Assembly (NCBI RefSeq): GCF_001854475.1
Contig: NZ_MNAN01000035.1
Location: 427,247 to 491,246 of the forward strand
Source: Pseudoalteromonas byunsanensis
GTDB lineage: Bacteria > Pseudomonadota > Gammaproteobacteria > Enterobacterales > Alteromonadaceae
Direction of reading: 5' to 3'
DNA: 64,000 nt
Part shown: positions 34,211-43,469 of the stretch, one piece after another
Numbering within the stretch: position 1 is the first letter of the stretch
Layout: the number at the start of each line of letters is the position of its first letter
Notes under the pieces: generated by a model
Databases searched by the model: none
The model's input: the letters and a program-made list of their open reading frames with translations, nothing else
What the model was told of the DNA's origin: nothing
Program-made: the position numbers and the translations under genes

Positions 34211-34236
34211 AAAAAGCGGAGTTTATTCCGCTTTTT
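34211..34236. terminator. Bidirectional terminator trmL / gpsA
   Basis: A 10-bp stem AAAAAGCGGA (34211-34220) / TCCGCTTTTT (34227-34236) with a 6-base loop starts at the trmL stop and runs over the gpsA stop codon (34223-34225). The A and T runs let it work on both strands. Confidence 0.88.
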
Positions 34237-35230
34237 GTTCTCTTCCAAGCAGCGCCATAGCTGCTTCCTTTACATCTTTTTGCTGATACAGCACTTGATA
34301 TATCTGTTCAGTAATTGGCATTTCAATACCACTGCGTTGAGCCAACAAATAAACCTCTTTGGTATTTCTATAACCCTCAACAACCTGACCAATACTCTGC
34401 ATTGCTTCATCAACACCAAGACCTTTGCCCAGTGCTAGGCCAAAACGACGATTGCGAGATTGATTATCCGTGCATGTTAAGATTAAATCTCCCAGCCCAG
34501 CCATCCCCATAAAGGTTTCTGGACGCGCACCAAGCGCTTTGCCTAACCGACAAAGTTCTGCAAGACCTCGAGTGATTAGCGCTGTACGAGCATTGGCACC
34601 AAAGCCAAATCCATCAGACATTCCAGCCCCAATCGCAATGACATTTTTCACGGCTCCACCAAGCTGAATTCCAATGAAGTCATCATTACTGTATACCCGA
34701 AAAGAACGCCCACAATGTAGCAACTTAGCAAGCTCTGAAGCAAAAGCCTTATCGGTCGCTGCAACAGAAATAGCTGTAGGTAATCCCGCCGCCATCTCTT
34801 TAGCAAAAGTTGGCCCCGATAGCACCGCCAAAGGAACTGAATCGCTCAATTGCTGCTGCGCCACTTCTTGTAACAAGCGACCAGTATCTGGTTCTAACCC
34901 TTTAGTCGCCCATGCAACTCTTGCATTTGGCAAAAGGTCATCACGGATCAGCGCTAGCGTGTCAGCAAATGCATGGCTTGGAACCACTAGCAATACAATT
35001 TCACTAGCTTGTACTGCACACTTTAGATCACTTTCAAGCTGTAATGATTCAGGAAACTGACAATCAGGCAAATAACGCTGGTTTCTACGCTCAGCTGCAA
35101 GCGTCGCAACGTCGTCTTTATTTCGCCCCCATAGTGTCACCTTGTGACCATTTCGGGCAAAACAAATAGCAAGGGCGGTGCCATAAGACCCCGCCCCTAA
35201 TACAGTTACAGCTGACTGAACTGAACTCAT
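34223..35230 (-). CDS. gpsA: Glycerol-3-phosphate dehydrogenase [NAD(P)+]
   Basis: GpsA reduces dihydroxyacetone phosphate to sn-glycerol-3-phosphate for phospholipid synthesis. The 335-residue protein has the N-terminal nucleotide motif VLGAGSYGTALAICFARNGH, the catalytic Lys in GAVKNVIAIGAGMSDG, and TRGLAELCRLGKALGA. Full length (339 in E. coli). It begins 3 bp after the secB stop and is last in the rhodanese-grxC-secB-gpsA operon, conserved with E. coli. Its end lies inside a terminator hairpin. Confidence 0.98.
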   Translation of the reverse strand: MSSVQSAVTVLGAGSYGTALAICFARNGHKVTLWGRNKDDVATLAAERRNQRYLPDCQFPESLQLESDLKCAVQASEIVLLVVPSHAFADTLALIRDDLLPNARVAWATKGLEPDTGRLLQEVAQQQLSDSVPLAVLSGPTFAKEMAAGLPTAISVAATDKAFASELAKLLHCGRSFRVYSNDDFIGIQLGGAVKNVIAIGAGMSDGFGFGANARTALITRGLAELCRLGKALGARPETFMGMAGLGDLILTCTDNQSRNRRFGLALGKGLGVDEAMQSIGQVVEGYRNTKEVYLLAQRSGIEMPITEQIYQVLYQQKDVKEAAMALLGREQKAE

Positions 35231-35233
35231 TGA

Positions 35234-35716
35234 TTAAGCGTCAGCAGTTTGCTCTGTCTGCGCAGCTCTTTGTTGCATGTACTGAGCAAATAGCGCATCG
35301 AAGTTAACTGGTGCTAGGTTTAGTTGTGGGAACGTGCCACGGTTTACTAAGCTTGCAACAGTTTCGCGAGCATATGGGAAAAGAATGTTTGGACAGAATG
35401 CACCAAGCATATGTGCCATCTGTACTTCTTCTAAATCAGCGATAGAGAAAATGCCCGCTTGTTGAATTTCACATAAGAAAGCCGTTTCTTCACCGATCGT
35501 TGCTGTTACAGTCAATGCAAGTACAACTTCATAGATATTGTTGTCTAGCTTTTCTGAACGCGTATCCATATCTAGCTTAACTTCAGGTGTCCACTCTTTT
35601 TGGAAAATCGCAGGTGAGTTAGGCGTTTCAAACGAAACATCTTTTGTGTAAATGCGTTGAATATTGAATTGTGCGCCTTGTTGTTCTGCTGCTGCGTTTT
35701 GATTTTGATCTGTCAT
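35234..35716 (-). CDS. secB: Protein-export chaperone SecB
   Basis: SecB is a tetrameric chaperone that keeps preproteins unfolded and passes them to SecA. The 160-residue protein has the family core FNIQRIYTKDVSFETPNSPAIFQ, the acidic QQAGIFSIADLEEVQMAHMLGAFCPNILFPYARE and the C-terminal PVNFDALFAQYM. Length matches (155 in E. coli). It lies between grxC and gpsA in the conserved operon. Confidence 0.98.
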   Translation of the reverse strand: MTDQNQNAAAEQQGAQFNIQRIYTKDVSFETPNSPAIFQKEWTPEVKLDMDTRSEKLDNNIYEVVLALTVTATIGEETAFLCEIQQAGIFSIADLEEVQMAHMLGAFCPNILFPYARETVASLVNRGTFPQLNLAPVNFDALFAQYMQQRAAQTEQTADA

Positions 35717-35754
35717 GAGTGTTCCTAGATTCTTTGATTTTATTAAATGTAATT

Positions 35755-36012
35755 TTAAATATTAAGTAAGGCGTTTAACTCACCTTTTTCTTCAATGGCC
35801 ATCATATCGTCGCAGCCACCAATGTGATTATTATTGATAAAAATCTGCGGCACGGTATAACCACCGTTTGCTTTTTCTATCATTTCATCACGTAATTCAG
35901 GTTGCTTACCAATATCATATTCGCTATACGTTACACCTTTAGCATCAAGCAATGCCTTGGCACGATGGCAAAAAGGGCAATAGTCTTTTGTGTAGATCAC
36001 AACTTCCATCAT
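35755..36012 (-). CDS. grxC: Glutaredoxin 3
   Basis: GrxC is a small glutathione-dependent disulfide reductase. The 85-residue thioredoxin-fold protein has the active site CPFC (C12, C15), the cis-Pro loop TVPQIFI and the GGCDD motif. Length matches (83 in E. coli). Two adjacent in-frame ATG codons occur; AGGAG is 5 bases before the first and 8 before the second, so the start may be at 36012 or 36009. It sits 12 bp after the rhodanese gene. Confidence 0.96.
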   Translation of the reverse strand: MMEVVIYTKDYCPFCHRAKALLDAKGVTYSEYDIGKQPELRDEMIEKANGGYTVPQIFINNNHIGGCDDMMAIEEKGELNALLNI

Positions 36013-36024
36013 ATGTGCTCCTAG

Positions 36025-36456
36025 TTATTTTCCATTTGTAGTAGGTAGGCCAGCACTTTGCCAAGCCCCCATACCACCATTGAGCACATAGACTTGCTCA
36101 AACCCTGCTTTATGCATAGTGTTTGCAATGCCAGAGGCAGTCATGCCCGTTGTACACACAAGTATAATGGGTTTGTTTTTGTGCTTTTCAAGGCCTGCAA
36201 AGTCACTTTGTTTCGCTTTTTCTGCACTTAACTGTGTCGCCCCTGCGATTCTGCCTGAGTTGAACTCTTTTACAGGACGGATATCAACGACTTGACCACC
36301 TTCTCTGTTTACCAGCAAAGTCAGTTGTTGGGGGTTGATCTGCCTAATTGCTGAAAATCTACTTTTAAACCAGCTGGCAACAATCATAACCACCAGAGCT
36401 AACCAGATAATGCTCAAAATAGCATTATTACCAATAAATTCGATGTATTGTTCCAT
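36025..36456 (-). CDS. yibN: Membrane-anchored rhodanese (YibN-like)
   Basis: A single-domain rhodanese with an N-terminal membrane anchor (AILSIIWLALVVMIVASWF). The 143-residue protein has the rhodanese CH2A-type start VDIRPVKEFNSGRIAGA and the active-site cysteine loop LVCTTGMTASGIA. Family members move sulfane sulfur, but the exact role of YibN is unclear. It is first in the operon with grxC, secB and gpsA, and divergent from gpmI, as in E. coli. Confidence 0.93.
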   Translation of the reverse strand: MEQYIEFIGNNAILSIIWLALVVMIVASWFKSRFSAIRQINPQQLTLLVNREGGQVVDIRPVKEFNSGRIAGATQLSAEKAKQSDFAGLEKHKNKPIILVCTTGMTASGIANTMHKAGFEQVYVLNGGMGAWQSAGLPTTNGK

Positions 36457-36756
36457 GCACCTTCCAACTTAACAGTGTTGAATGCCCAGCCCCAATCCGG
36501 CTCAAGCACCCATATAATGAATAGCTTCGCAGTATACATTTTGCGATCCTTTCGGTATAGCCCTTTGTGGCGAACAGTTATAGCAATGCTGCAAACGCTT
36601 TACTTTGAAAACAGTCACAAAGTTGAGGATAAATCATAGCGACAGGGCTGAATATTTACACAAAACAAGGTATGCTATTGGCGATAATTTTGTCGTGCTT
36701 AAGTGTCAATTCATCTCTGAGACACAAATAACGAGATAAGTTCTAAAGGAGCCCAA
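36457..36756. other. 300-bp divergent gap yibN / gpmI
   Basis: This gap must hold both divergent promoters. Apart from the gpmI ribosome binding site (AAAGGAG, about 36747-36753) I found no well-spaced -35/-10 pair, no strong palindrome and no credible small gene. A short open frame at 36448-36639 has no ribosome binding site or recognisable product. Confidence 0.5.
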
Positions 36757-38301
36757 ATGACAGCACAAAAAAAACCACTGGTTCTAATGATTTTAGACGG
36801 TTGGGGTTATAGAGAAGAAACCGAGAGCAACGCTATTCTAGCGGCCAACACCCCAGTGCTAGACAATTTATGGCAAACCAAACCTCACACGCTCATCTCG
36901 GGCTCTGGGTTAGATGTAGGGCTTCCCGACGGTCAGATGGGTAACTCAGAAGTCGGTCACGTTAACCTTGGAGCTGGCAGAGTTGTTTATCAAGATTTCA
37001 CCCGTATTACCAAAGCAATTGACGATGGTGAGTTTGAACACAACCCTGTGTTGTTAGAAAGCATCGACAAAGCCGTCGCAGCGGGAAAGGCGGTTCATTT
37101 AATGGGATTGTTAAGCCCAGGTGGTGTACACAGTCATGAAGATCATATTATCGCAGGTATCAAACTAGCAGCACAGCGCGGTGCTAAGGCTGTCTATTTC
37201 CACGCATTCTTAGATGGCCGAGACACACCGCCACGAAGCGCTCTAGCATCAATTGAACGAATTGAAGCACTGTTTTCACAACTTAACTGCGGTCGCTTAG
37301 CCTCTATTGTTGGCCGTTATTATGCAATGGACAGAGACAACCGCTGGGAGCGAATCGAAGCGGCATATAATTTGATGGTTTGCGCAGAAGGCGATTTTAC
37401 ATTCGCTGATGGTGTTAGCGCACTTAATGCGGCCTATGCTCGCGATGAAAATGATGAGTTTGTTAAGGCGAGCGTGATCCAACCCAATGATGCGGCACCT
37501 GCCACCATCAACGATAGCGATACTCTGATTTTCATGAATTTTAGGGCAGATAGAGCCCGCCAAATGACACGAGCGTTCGTAGATTGCGAGTTTAGTGGTT
37601 TTGACAAAAAATCAGCCCCGGCTTTAAGCGCTTTCGTGATGATGACGGAATATGCTGCTGATATTAAAGCTCCTGTCGCTTTTGCTCCTGAGTCTCTTAA
37701 CAATGTACTAGGTGAATGGCTAGCTAAACATAATAAAACGCAATTACGTATCTCTGAGACAGAAAAATACGCACACGTTACATTCTTCTTTAGTGGTGGC
37801 AGAGAAGCAGAATTTGAAGGTGAAAAACGAGAGCTCATCCCTTCCCCACAGGTAGCAACATATGACCTACAACCTGAAATGAACTCGGAATTACTGACCG
37901 ATAAATTGGTTGAAGCCATTCGTAGCGGCGAGTTTGATGTGATCGTTTGTAATTATCCAAATGGCGATATGGTAGGTCATTCAGGCGTGTTTAGCGCCGC
38001 AGTGCAAGCCTGTGAAGCAGTCGATAAATGTATTGGCCGTGTACTCAGCGCTCTAGAGGAAGTAGGTGGCGAAGCTTTGATCACCGCAGACCACGGAAAT
38101 GCCGAGCAAATGACAAATGCTACAACAGGTCAGGCACATACAGCCCATACCTCTGAACCCGTACCGTTTATCTATGTAGGCAGAGATGCTCAACCACATA
38201 ACGGCAAAACTCTCAGCGATGTAGCACCAACCATGTTACACCTACTAGGCATGGAGCAACCAAGCGAAATGACTGGTACACCAATAATGACCTTGAAATA
38301 A
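36757..38301 (+). CDS. gpmI: Cofactor-independent phosphoglycerate mutase
   Basis: GpmI (GpmM) interconverts 3- and 2-phosphoglycerate in glycolysis using two manganese ions. The 514-residue protein starts PLVLMILDGWGYREETESNA and has the phospho-serine site in QMGNSEVGHVNLGAGR. It also has DGRDTPPRSA, the C-terminal metal residues in YPNGDMVGHSG and ADHGNAEQM, and the His-rich HTAHTSEPVPF. Length equals E. coli GpmM (514). It heads the gpmI-envC-protease-yibQ cluster. AAAGGAG precedes the ATG. Confidence 0.98.
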   Translation: MTAQKKPLVLMILDGWGYREETESNAILAANTPVLDNLWQTKPHTLISGSGLDVGLPDGQMGNSEVGHVNLGAGRVVYQDFTRITKAIDDGEFEHNPVLLESIDKAVAAGKAVHLMGLLSPGGVHSHEDHIIAGIKLAAQRGAKAVYFHAFLDGRDTPPRSALASIERIEALFSQLNCGRLASIVGRYYAMDRDNRWERIEAAYNLMVCAEGDFTFADGVSALNAAYARDENDEFVKASVIQPNDAAPATINDSDTLIFMNFRADRARQMTRAFVDCEFSGFDKKSAPALSAFVMMTEYAADIKAPVAFAPESLNNVLGEWLAKHNKTQLRISETEKYAHVTFFFSGGREAEFEGEKRELIPSPQVATYDLQPEMNSELLTDKLVEAIRSGEFDVIVCNYPNGDMVGHSGVFSAAVQACEAVDKCIGRVLSALEEVGGEALITADHGNAEQMTNATTGQAHTAHTSEPVPFIYVGRDAQPHNGKTLSDVAPTMLHLLGMEQPSEMTGTPIMTLK

Positions 38302-38303
38302 TC

Positions 38304-39437
38304 ATGCGCATTATGCCCTGCAAGTTATTATTGCTTGGCCTTGCATTGGTGGTAACAACCGTTACCGCCAATGAATCCAGGACCAAACAAGACTTAACTG
38401 AAGTACAACAAGAGCTCAAAAAGAGCCAAAAAGATTATCAGCAACAGCGAAATAAAATTGCATCGCTGCGTGCAAAACTCAAGTCGCAAGAGCTAGATAT
38501 TGCCAAAAATGCCAAAGCACTGTCTTTGACTCAACGTGGAATCGCCGAAAACCAGCAACAGCAATATACTTTACAAAGTGAAGCTAAAAGCTTAGAAAAG
38601 AAAAAAACTCACTTGCAAAAACTATTGGCTGCACAGCTAAAAAGCGCTTACATGACTGGCAACCACGATTATTCAAAAATGCTTTTGAATCAAGAGCAAA
38701 GTTCAACATTAGAGCGTACCATCAGTTACTACGACTACTTTAATAAAGCTCGTATCAATCAACTTCAAGAATTAAAACTTATCGTGGCAGAGCTAGCCAA
38801 GAACCAGCAACAGCTTGCTAGAAAGCAAAATCAACTCAAAGAGTTATATGAACAGCAAGAAGCACGTCAGGCCGCATTAGTTACGGGCCAAAAAGAACGT
38901 CAGTCACACCTGAGTGAATTGAACAACGCCCTTGAACAAACTGCACAAGCAATAGATTACTTAAAGGAAAATGAGCAAACTCTAATAGCCACACTTGAGG
39001 AATTGGCCAAAGTGCAAGAACCAAGTGAAATTGTTTTAGATGGGTTAGCAACCAGTAAAGGAGACTTACTTTGGCCTAGTAAAGGGCGTCTTAGACACCG
39101 CTTTGGACAAAGAAAACATGCAGGTATGAGCTGGAAAGGCGTATTGATCCAAGCTGCAGCTGGTACACCTGTCAACAGTATCAAGCAAGGCCAAGTCGTT
39201 TATGCAGATTGGTTGAATGGCTTTGGCTGGGTAATGGTCGTAGACCATGGTGAAGGCTTTATGAGCCTCTATGGACATACGCAAACTTTATTAAAAGATG
39301 TGGGAGATTTAGTCAATGCTGGCGAAACGATCGCGCTAGTTGGGCAAAGCGGCGGACAATCTCGTTCTGGTCTATACTTTGAGATACGGCATAAGGGAAG
39401 CGCTGTCGATCCGGTAAAATGGTGTAAAGCAAGTTAA
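38304..39437 (+). CDS. envC: Murein hydrolase activator EnvC
   Basis: EnvC is a periplasmic factor that activates the amidases AmiA and AmiB at the septum. The 377-residue protein has a signal peptide (LLLLGLALVVTTVTA), a long coiled coil (about residues 25-240, Gln/Lys/Glu-rich heptads) and a C-terminal LytM domain. The LytM domain is degenerate: the usual HLHFE is LYFEI and the HxGxD site is replaced by HAGMSWKG, so it should not itself cut murein, as for E. coli EnvC. It starts 2 bp after gpmI. Confidence 0.95.
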   Translation: MRIMPCKLLLLGLALVVTTVTANESRTKQDLTEVQQELKKSQKDYQQQRNKIASLRAKLKSQELDIAKNAKALSLTQRGIAENQQQQYTLQSEAKSLEKKKTHLQKLLAAQLKSAYMTGNHDYSKMLLNQEQSSTLERTISYYDYFNKARINQLQELKLIVAELAKNQQQLARKQNQLKELYEQQEARQAALVTGQKERQSHLSELNNALEQTAQAIDYLKENEQTLIATLEELAKVQEPSEIVLDGLATSKGDLLWPSKGRLRHRFGQRKHAGMSWKGVLIQAAAGTPVNSIKQGQVVYADWLNGFGWVMVVDHGEGFMSLYGHTQTLLKDVGDLVNAGETIALVGQSGGQSRSGLYFEIRHKGSAVDPVKWCKAS

Positions 39438-39475
39438 TTGATTAACCCGTGCTGCACCAAAAATTGGAGCAGCAC

Positions 39476-40702
39476 ATGAACCGATTTCTTAATCTTAAAT
39501 ATACCATAGTGCGCAATCGCTTTGCGTGGTTCATCGTACTGCTTTGGATTGTCGTAAGCTTATGCTTTATTACTCCAAGTACCTTTGCCAAACAGCAATT
39601 TACACATGAGCAGGTTAACGAAATTCTATTTCACATTCACGCCTACTATGTTGATGATTTACCCCTTAGCCATATTGATAAAAGTAACTTAGAGCAGTTA
39701 TTCACTCAACTGGACCCGTATTCAAAGTACCTCTCCGAAACTGAACTCGAAGCAATATTTAGCGCAGCGAATGGCCGATACACAGGCATAGGTATCGAAG
39801 TTGAAGAAATCGAGAACCGTATCGTTATCGTCAATACTCTACCTGGCTCTCCTGCTGAGCTAGCTGGCATAGAAGGTGGGGATAAGTTAGTGGCAATTAA
39901 CGCCGAAGACGTCACAGATAAAGACATTGCACATGTATCAAAGTTGCTTCAAGAGGCTGAATTTTCAACAATAAAGATTACCGTAGAGCGTGCAGCTCAT
40001 CAACTAACGTTGGCGCTTCGTCGACAGGAAATCAACTTGGAGAGCGTAACAAGTTTAATGCTCTCAAACGGTAACGGTTACTTGTCACTCAATGGTTTTA
40101 ACAATAATAGCTTTCACGATGTGGCCAGACACCTCAGCAAATTAGCCTCCGAAAATGGTGAACCTTTAGCAGGGCTAATCATCGACTTACGTGATAACCC
40201 AGGAGGAACACTGACCAGCGCAGTGGCAATTTCAGATTTATTTTTGAATACAGGTACTATAGTGTTCACCAAAGGACGATTTTATGATGCTAATCAACAC
40301 TTTAAGGCTCGAAATGGTGACGTGCTAAATGGCGCACCTGTTGTTGTCATGATCAATGAAAACTCTGCTTCAGCGGCAGAAATATTAGCGGGCGCTCTAC
40401 AAGACAATCATCGAGCGCTTGTTATTGGTACTCCTTCATATGGTAAGGGCTCGGTTCAGTCGTTGATCCCTATCGGCAACGGTACCACGGCTCTTAAGCT
40501 AACAACTGCGCGTTATTACACGCCTTCGGGGCGTTCTATTGAAGGTGTAGGTATTTCGCCTGACATTACGTTAACGAAGCAAATGCTTTCACATTTAAGT
40601 AAAAGCGTTATAATGACTGGTGAACAAACAACCAAAAACAAACAGCTCGCAAGGCTTGATTCACATTTGCTAAAAGCAAAGCAGTTACTTAAAAAACAAT
40701 AA
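39476..40702 (+). CDS. S41 family C-terminal processing protease
   Basis: A periplasmic serine protease of the CtpA/S41 family. The 408-residue protein has an N-terminal signal anchor (FIVLLWIVVSLCFITPSTFA), a PDZ domain (about residues 85-165, GIGIEVEEIENRIVIVNTLPGSPAELAGI) and the S41 catalytic domain. Ser is in MINENSASAAEILAGAL and Lys in TPSYGKGSVQSL. The ATG at 39476 has GGAG upstream; a GTG at 39449 would add nine residues. It lies between envC and yibQ, a position often seen outside enterics, suggesting a role in division or murein turnover. Confidence 0.94.
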   Translation: MNRFLNLKYTIVRNRFAWFIVLLWIVVSLCFITPSTFAKQQFTHEQVNEILFHIHAYYVDDLPLSHIDKSNLEQLFTQLDPYSKYLSETELEAIFSAANGRYTGIGIEVEEIENRIVIVNTLPGSPAELAGIEGGDKLVAINAEDVTDKDIAHVSKLLQEAEFSTIKITVERAAHQLTLALRRQEINLESVTSLMLSNGNGYLSLNGFNNNSFHDVARHLSKLASENGEPLAGLIIDLRDNPGGTLTSAVAISDLFLNTGTIVFTKGRFYDANQHFKARNGDVLNGAPVVVMINENSASAAEILAGALQDNHRALVIGTPSYGKGSVQSLIPIGNGTTALKLTTARYYTPSGRSIEGVGISPDITLTKQMLSHLSKSVIMTGEQTTKNKQLARLDSHLLKAKQLLKKQ

Positions 40703-40774
40703 ATTACAAAGAATCTACGTTTCACCGAAGCGAAGATACTAATTGGACAATAAAAAATAATAAGAAGCTCAACT

Positions 40775-41551
40775 GTGCATAAAATTTTTTGGGGAATTTT
40801 GGCGCTTTGGCTAATAGCCTTTCCAAGCGCAGCAAAACAAATTGCCATCGTTATTGATGACGTTGGCAATCATAAAAGAGACTTACAACTGCTCGAATTA
40901 CCCGGCCAGTTGTCCTTCTCAATTTTACCGCACACCCCTTACTCCCAGCAATTTGCATTTATGGCCAGCAGAGCCAACAAAGAGCTATTGCTCCACATAC
41001 CCATGCAGTCACTTCAGGAGAAAGCTCTTGGTCCAGGAGCGCTCACATTAGATATGAATAAGTGGCAACTGCAAAGTACGCTTGGTCATGCTCTGGCCAC
41101 TCTGCCCCAAGTTAAGGGTGTCAATAATCATATGGGATCGGCACTGACTCAGTACGTCCAACCTATGAAATGGACCATGGAGGTGTTGAAAAAACGCGGC
41201 CTTTTCTTCCTCGACAGTCGTACTACTGAGCACACACAAGCGCAAACCGTCGCCAACTTATATGGCGTAGAAAATATCGGCCGCCATATTTTCCTTGATA
41301 ACGAGCCAACTTTTGCAGCATTGACTCAACAATTAGAAGCGCTAAAAGCCAGAGCTGATTCTGAGCAATTCGCGATAGCTATAGCACACCCTTACCCGCA
41401 AACTGTCGCATTTCTAAAAACCGCTTTACTAGAGCTTGTAGCCCAAGGTTATGAACTGGTGCCTATTTCTCAGTTAGTTGAATCAAAATACATTCAGTTA
41501 GCTGAGCGACAGCAGCACCAAGCTGATTTTTTAATTCCTACCAGCGATTAG
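40775..41551 (+). CDS. yibQ: Divergent polysaccharide deacetylase YibQ
   Basis: A periplasmic protein of the divergent polysaccharide deacetylase family (DUF610). The 258-residue protein has a signal peptide (IFWGILALWLIAFPSAA) and the NodB-like start IAIVIDDVGNHKRD. It also has LLLHIPMQSLQ, VNNHMGSALT, LDSRTTEHT and AIAHPYPQT. The substrate is unknown; the constant linkage to envC suggests cell wall work. The start is GTG at 40775, directly before the signal peptide. It ends the gpmI-envC group. Confidence 0.92.
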   Translation: MHKIFWGILALWLIAFPSAAKQIAIVIDDVGNHKRDLQLLELPGQLSFSILPHTPYSQQFAFMASRANKELLLHIPMQSLQEKALGPGALTLDMNKWQLQSTLGHALATLPQVKGVNNHMGSALTQYVQPMKWTMEVLKKRGLFFLDSRTTEHTQAQTVANLYGVENIGRHIFLDNEPTFAALTQQLEALKARADSEQFAIAIAHPYPQTVAFLKTALLELVAQGYELVPISQLVESKYIQLAERQQHQADFLIPTSD

Positions 41552-41621
41552 TTTGATCTCGATACATGCATCACGGCCAAATGTGCGTTATAACTTAATC
41601 ATGTTCTGCTAAAAGGAAAAG

Positions 41622-42044
41622 ATGATGTTACAAACCGTTGCTGATCTCATGACCGTGGACCCCTTTGCTGTTGACCGCAAATCGTCATTGAAGGATGCGC
41701 ACGATCTGATGCGAGAAAAGAATATTCGTCATATCCCAGTAATTGATGAACAGGGCATTTTACAAGGTATGCTGACACAAAAAATTATGATCGCCAAAGT
41801 TATGGGGATCATGGCAACTTATGGGCCTAATGCATTAGAAAGAAAAGAAAAGTATACAGTCATTGAAGATATTATGGCGACCGACTTTGCCAGCATTCAA
41901 CCCTCTCAGAGTCTTGCTGAGGTTGCTGAGTTTTTTGTAAGTAATCGGCATGGTTGTATGCCCGTGGTGGATGAGCAAAACAAACTACTTGGTATTTTAA
42001 CGTCCTCTGATTTTGTCCGCTTAGCTGCTGCACTGCTTTCTTGA
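41622..42044 (+). CDS. Tandem CBS domain protein
   Basis: A 140-residue protein made of two CBS domains and little else. The first covers TVADLMTVDPFAVDRKSSLKDAHDLMREKNIRHIPVID; the second covers DIMATDFASIQPSQSLAEVAEFFVSNRHGCMPVVD. CBS pairs bind adenine nucleotides and regulate partners. No catalytic domain is attached, so the partner is unknown. AAAAGGAAAAG lies upstream of two adjacent ATGs (41622, 41625). It is convergent with pepB across a shared terminator. Confidence 0.9.
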   Translation: MMLQTVADLMTVDPFAVDRKSSLKDAHDLMREKNIRHIPVIDEQGILQGMLTQKIMIAKVMGIMATYGPNALERKEKYTVIEDIMATDFASIQPSQSLAEVAEFFVSNRHGCMPVVDEQNKLLGILTSSDFVRLAAALLS

Positions 42045-42049
42045 TAAGT

Positions 42050-42089
42050 AAAGAAATGCAGCGTCAAACTGGCTGCATTTCTTCATTTT
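42050..42089. terminator. Bidirectional terminator CBS gene / pepB
   Basis: A 12-bp perfect stem AAGAAATGCAGC (42050-42061) / GCTGCATTTCTT (42071-42082) with a 9-base loop is followed by CATTTTTG on the plus strand and by TTTACTT on the minus strand. It sits 6 bp after the CBS gene and ends just before pepB. Confidence 0.85.
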
Positions 42090-42092
42090 TGA

Positions 42093-43388
42093 TTAGGCCT
42101 TTTCTGCCAAAGTGCGTGCCACCGTGCGCATACCTAATGTGGTTGCCCCAGCAGCCCATTGGCTCCCCGCGTTGTTTTGGAATGCCGCAGCCAGGTCAAT
42201 GTGTACCCAACCTTTGCCATCATTTGGCACAAAACGAGACAAGAAACCAGCCGCATTTGATGCGCCACCATAGCCACCACCTTTTTGCGCTCGGCTATTA
42301 GCCGTATCTGCATAAGCTGAAGGGCAGTTGTTCTGGTGCCATTTTTCCAACGGTAAGGGCCATGCAGCTTCAAACTCTTCACTAGCAAATTGCTGTACAT
42401 CCATAACCAGTTCTTTGTCTAAGCCAAATAGTGCATTGTACTCTTGCCCTACTGCTACTAATGCCGCGCCTGTCAAAGTTGCCGCATCAATAATTAACTC
42501 AGCCTCAGTCTCACCCGCAGCCATTAGACCATCAGCCAATACCAAACGACCTTCAGCATCAGTATTGACAATCTCTACGGTGGTGCCGTTCTTGTAAGTT
42601 AGAATATCCCCTAACTTATAGGCATGGCCGGAGATCAGATTTTCTGCACAACATAGAAATAACTTAATGCGTTTATTAATACCGCGTTGAATAGCCAGCG
42701 CCAAACCAGCTGTTACGGTCGCAGCTCCCCCCATATCACACTTCATGCCGAGCATCCCTTCGCTTGGCTTAATAGAGTAACCACCCGAATCAAATGTAAT
42801 ACCTTTACCAACCAAAGCGGCACTGACTGGTGCATTCTCATCACCGGTCGGATTATAATCCAGTTCCAGCAGTACAGGAGGGCGCTCACTACCACGGCCA
42901 ACTTCATGAATACCAATCCACTGCTGCTCTAATAGTGCTTTGCCTTTGATAATCTGGTAGCTAACATGCTCAGGTGCTAACGATTGAATAAATTCAGCAG
43001 CCTTACCAGCCAAACTTTCTGGGTAGATATCCTCAGCGGTGCCATTGATCATCTGGCGCGCCCAAGTCGCCGAACTTTGTAACGCTGCAAGTTCATTCAT
43101 ATCTGACTGTGCATTTTCGACAAAAGTTACACCCGACAGTAGTTTTGGACTAACAAATCCTTGATAGAAAGCCCATTGTGACTCGGTGCACCATTGTTCA
43201 CCTTGCAACTGAACTTGCGTAATCCCCTGTTGCGCTAGGGTTCTTGCTGCCTTTTGAATATTTTTTAGCGTTTCACTTTCATTCAAATGAATAGTCGCGC
43301 CCATTTGGTCAAAAGACAACGATGCGCCTGCTCCCCAGTGTGGAGCCGCACTTTGCTCACTTAAATGAACGATAAATTTGTCAGACAT
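42093..43388 (-). CDS. pepB: Peptidase B (leucyl aminopeptidase family)
   Basis: A di-metal M17 aminopeptidase that removes N-terminal residues from peptides in the cytoplasm. The 431-residue protein has the metal and catalytic motifs GKGITFDSGGYSIKPSEGM, the conserved Lys/Asp region MKCDMGGAATV, and NTDAEGRLVLADGL. The substrate loop GGYGGASNAAGFLSRF is present. Its length (E. coli PepB 427, PepA 503) and short N-domain favour PepB over PepA. Confidence 0.93.
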   Translation of the reverse strand: MSDKFIVHLSEQSAAPHWGAGASLSFDQMGATIHLNESETLKNIQKAARTLAQQGITQVQLQGEQWCTESQWAFYQGFVSPKLLSGVTFVENAQSDMNELAALQSSATWARQMINGTAEDIYPESLAGKAAEFIQSLAPEHVSYQIIKGKALLEQQWIGIHEVGRGSERPPVLLELDYNPTGDENAPVSAALVGKGITFDSGGYSIKPSEGMLGMKCDMGGAATVTAGLALAIQRGINKRIKLFLCCAENLISGHAYKLGDILTYKNGTTVEIVNTDAEGRLVLADGLMAAGETEAELIIDAATLTGAALVAVGQEYNALFGLDKELVMDVQQFASEEFEAAWPLPLEKWHQNNCPSAYADTANSRAQKGGGYGGASNAAGFLSRFVPNDGKGWVHIDLAAAFQNNAGSQWAAGATTLGMRTVARTLAEKA

Positions 43389-43469
43389 AATCCTATTTAC
43401 TCTTGCACTTGTTAGTGCTCTAAAGTGTACACTAGCCAGTAACTAGACCCAACACAATGCGATCAATTG

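Noticed and set aside
36448..36639. Possible small gene upstream of gpmI
   Set aside because: No ribosome binding site, starts inside the divergent yibN leader, and the product has no recognisable feature.
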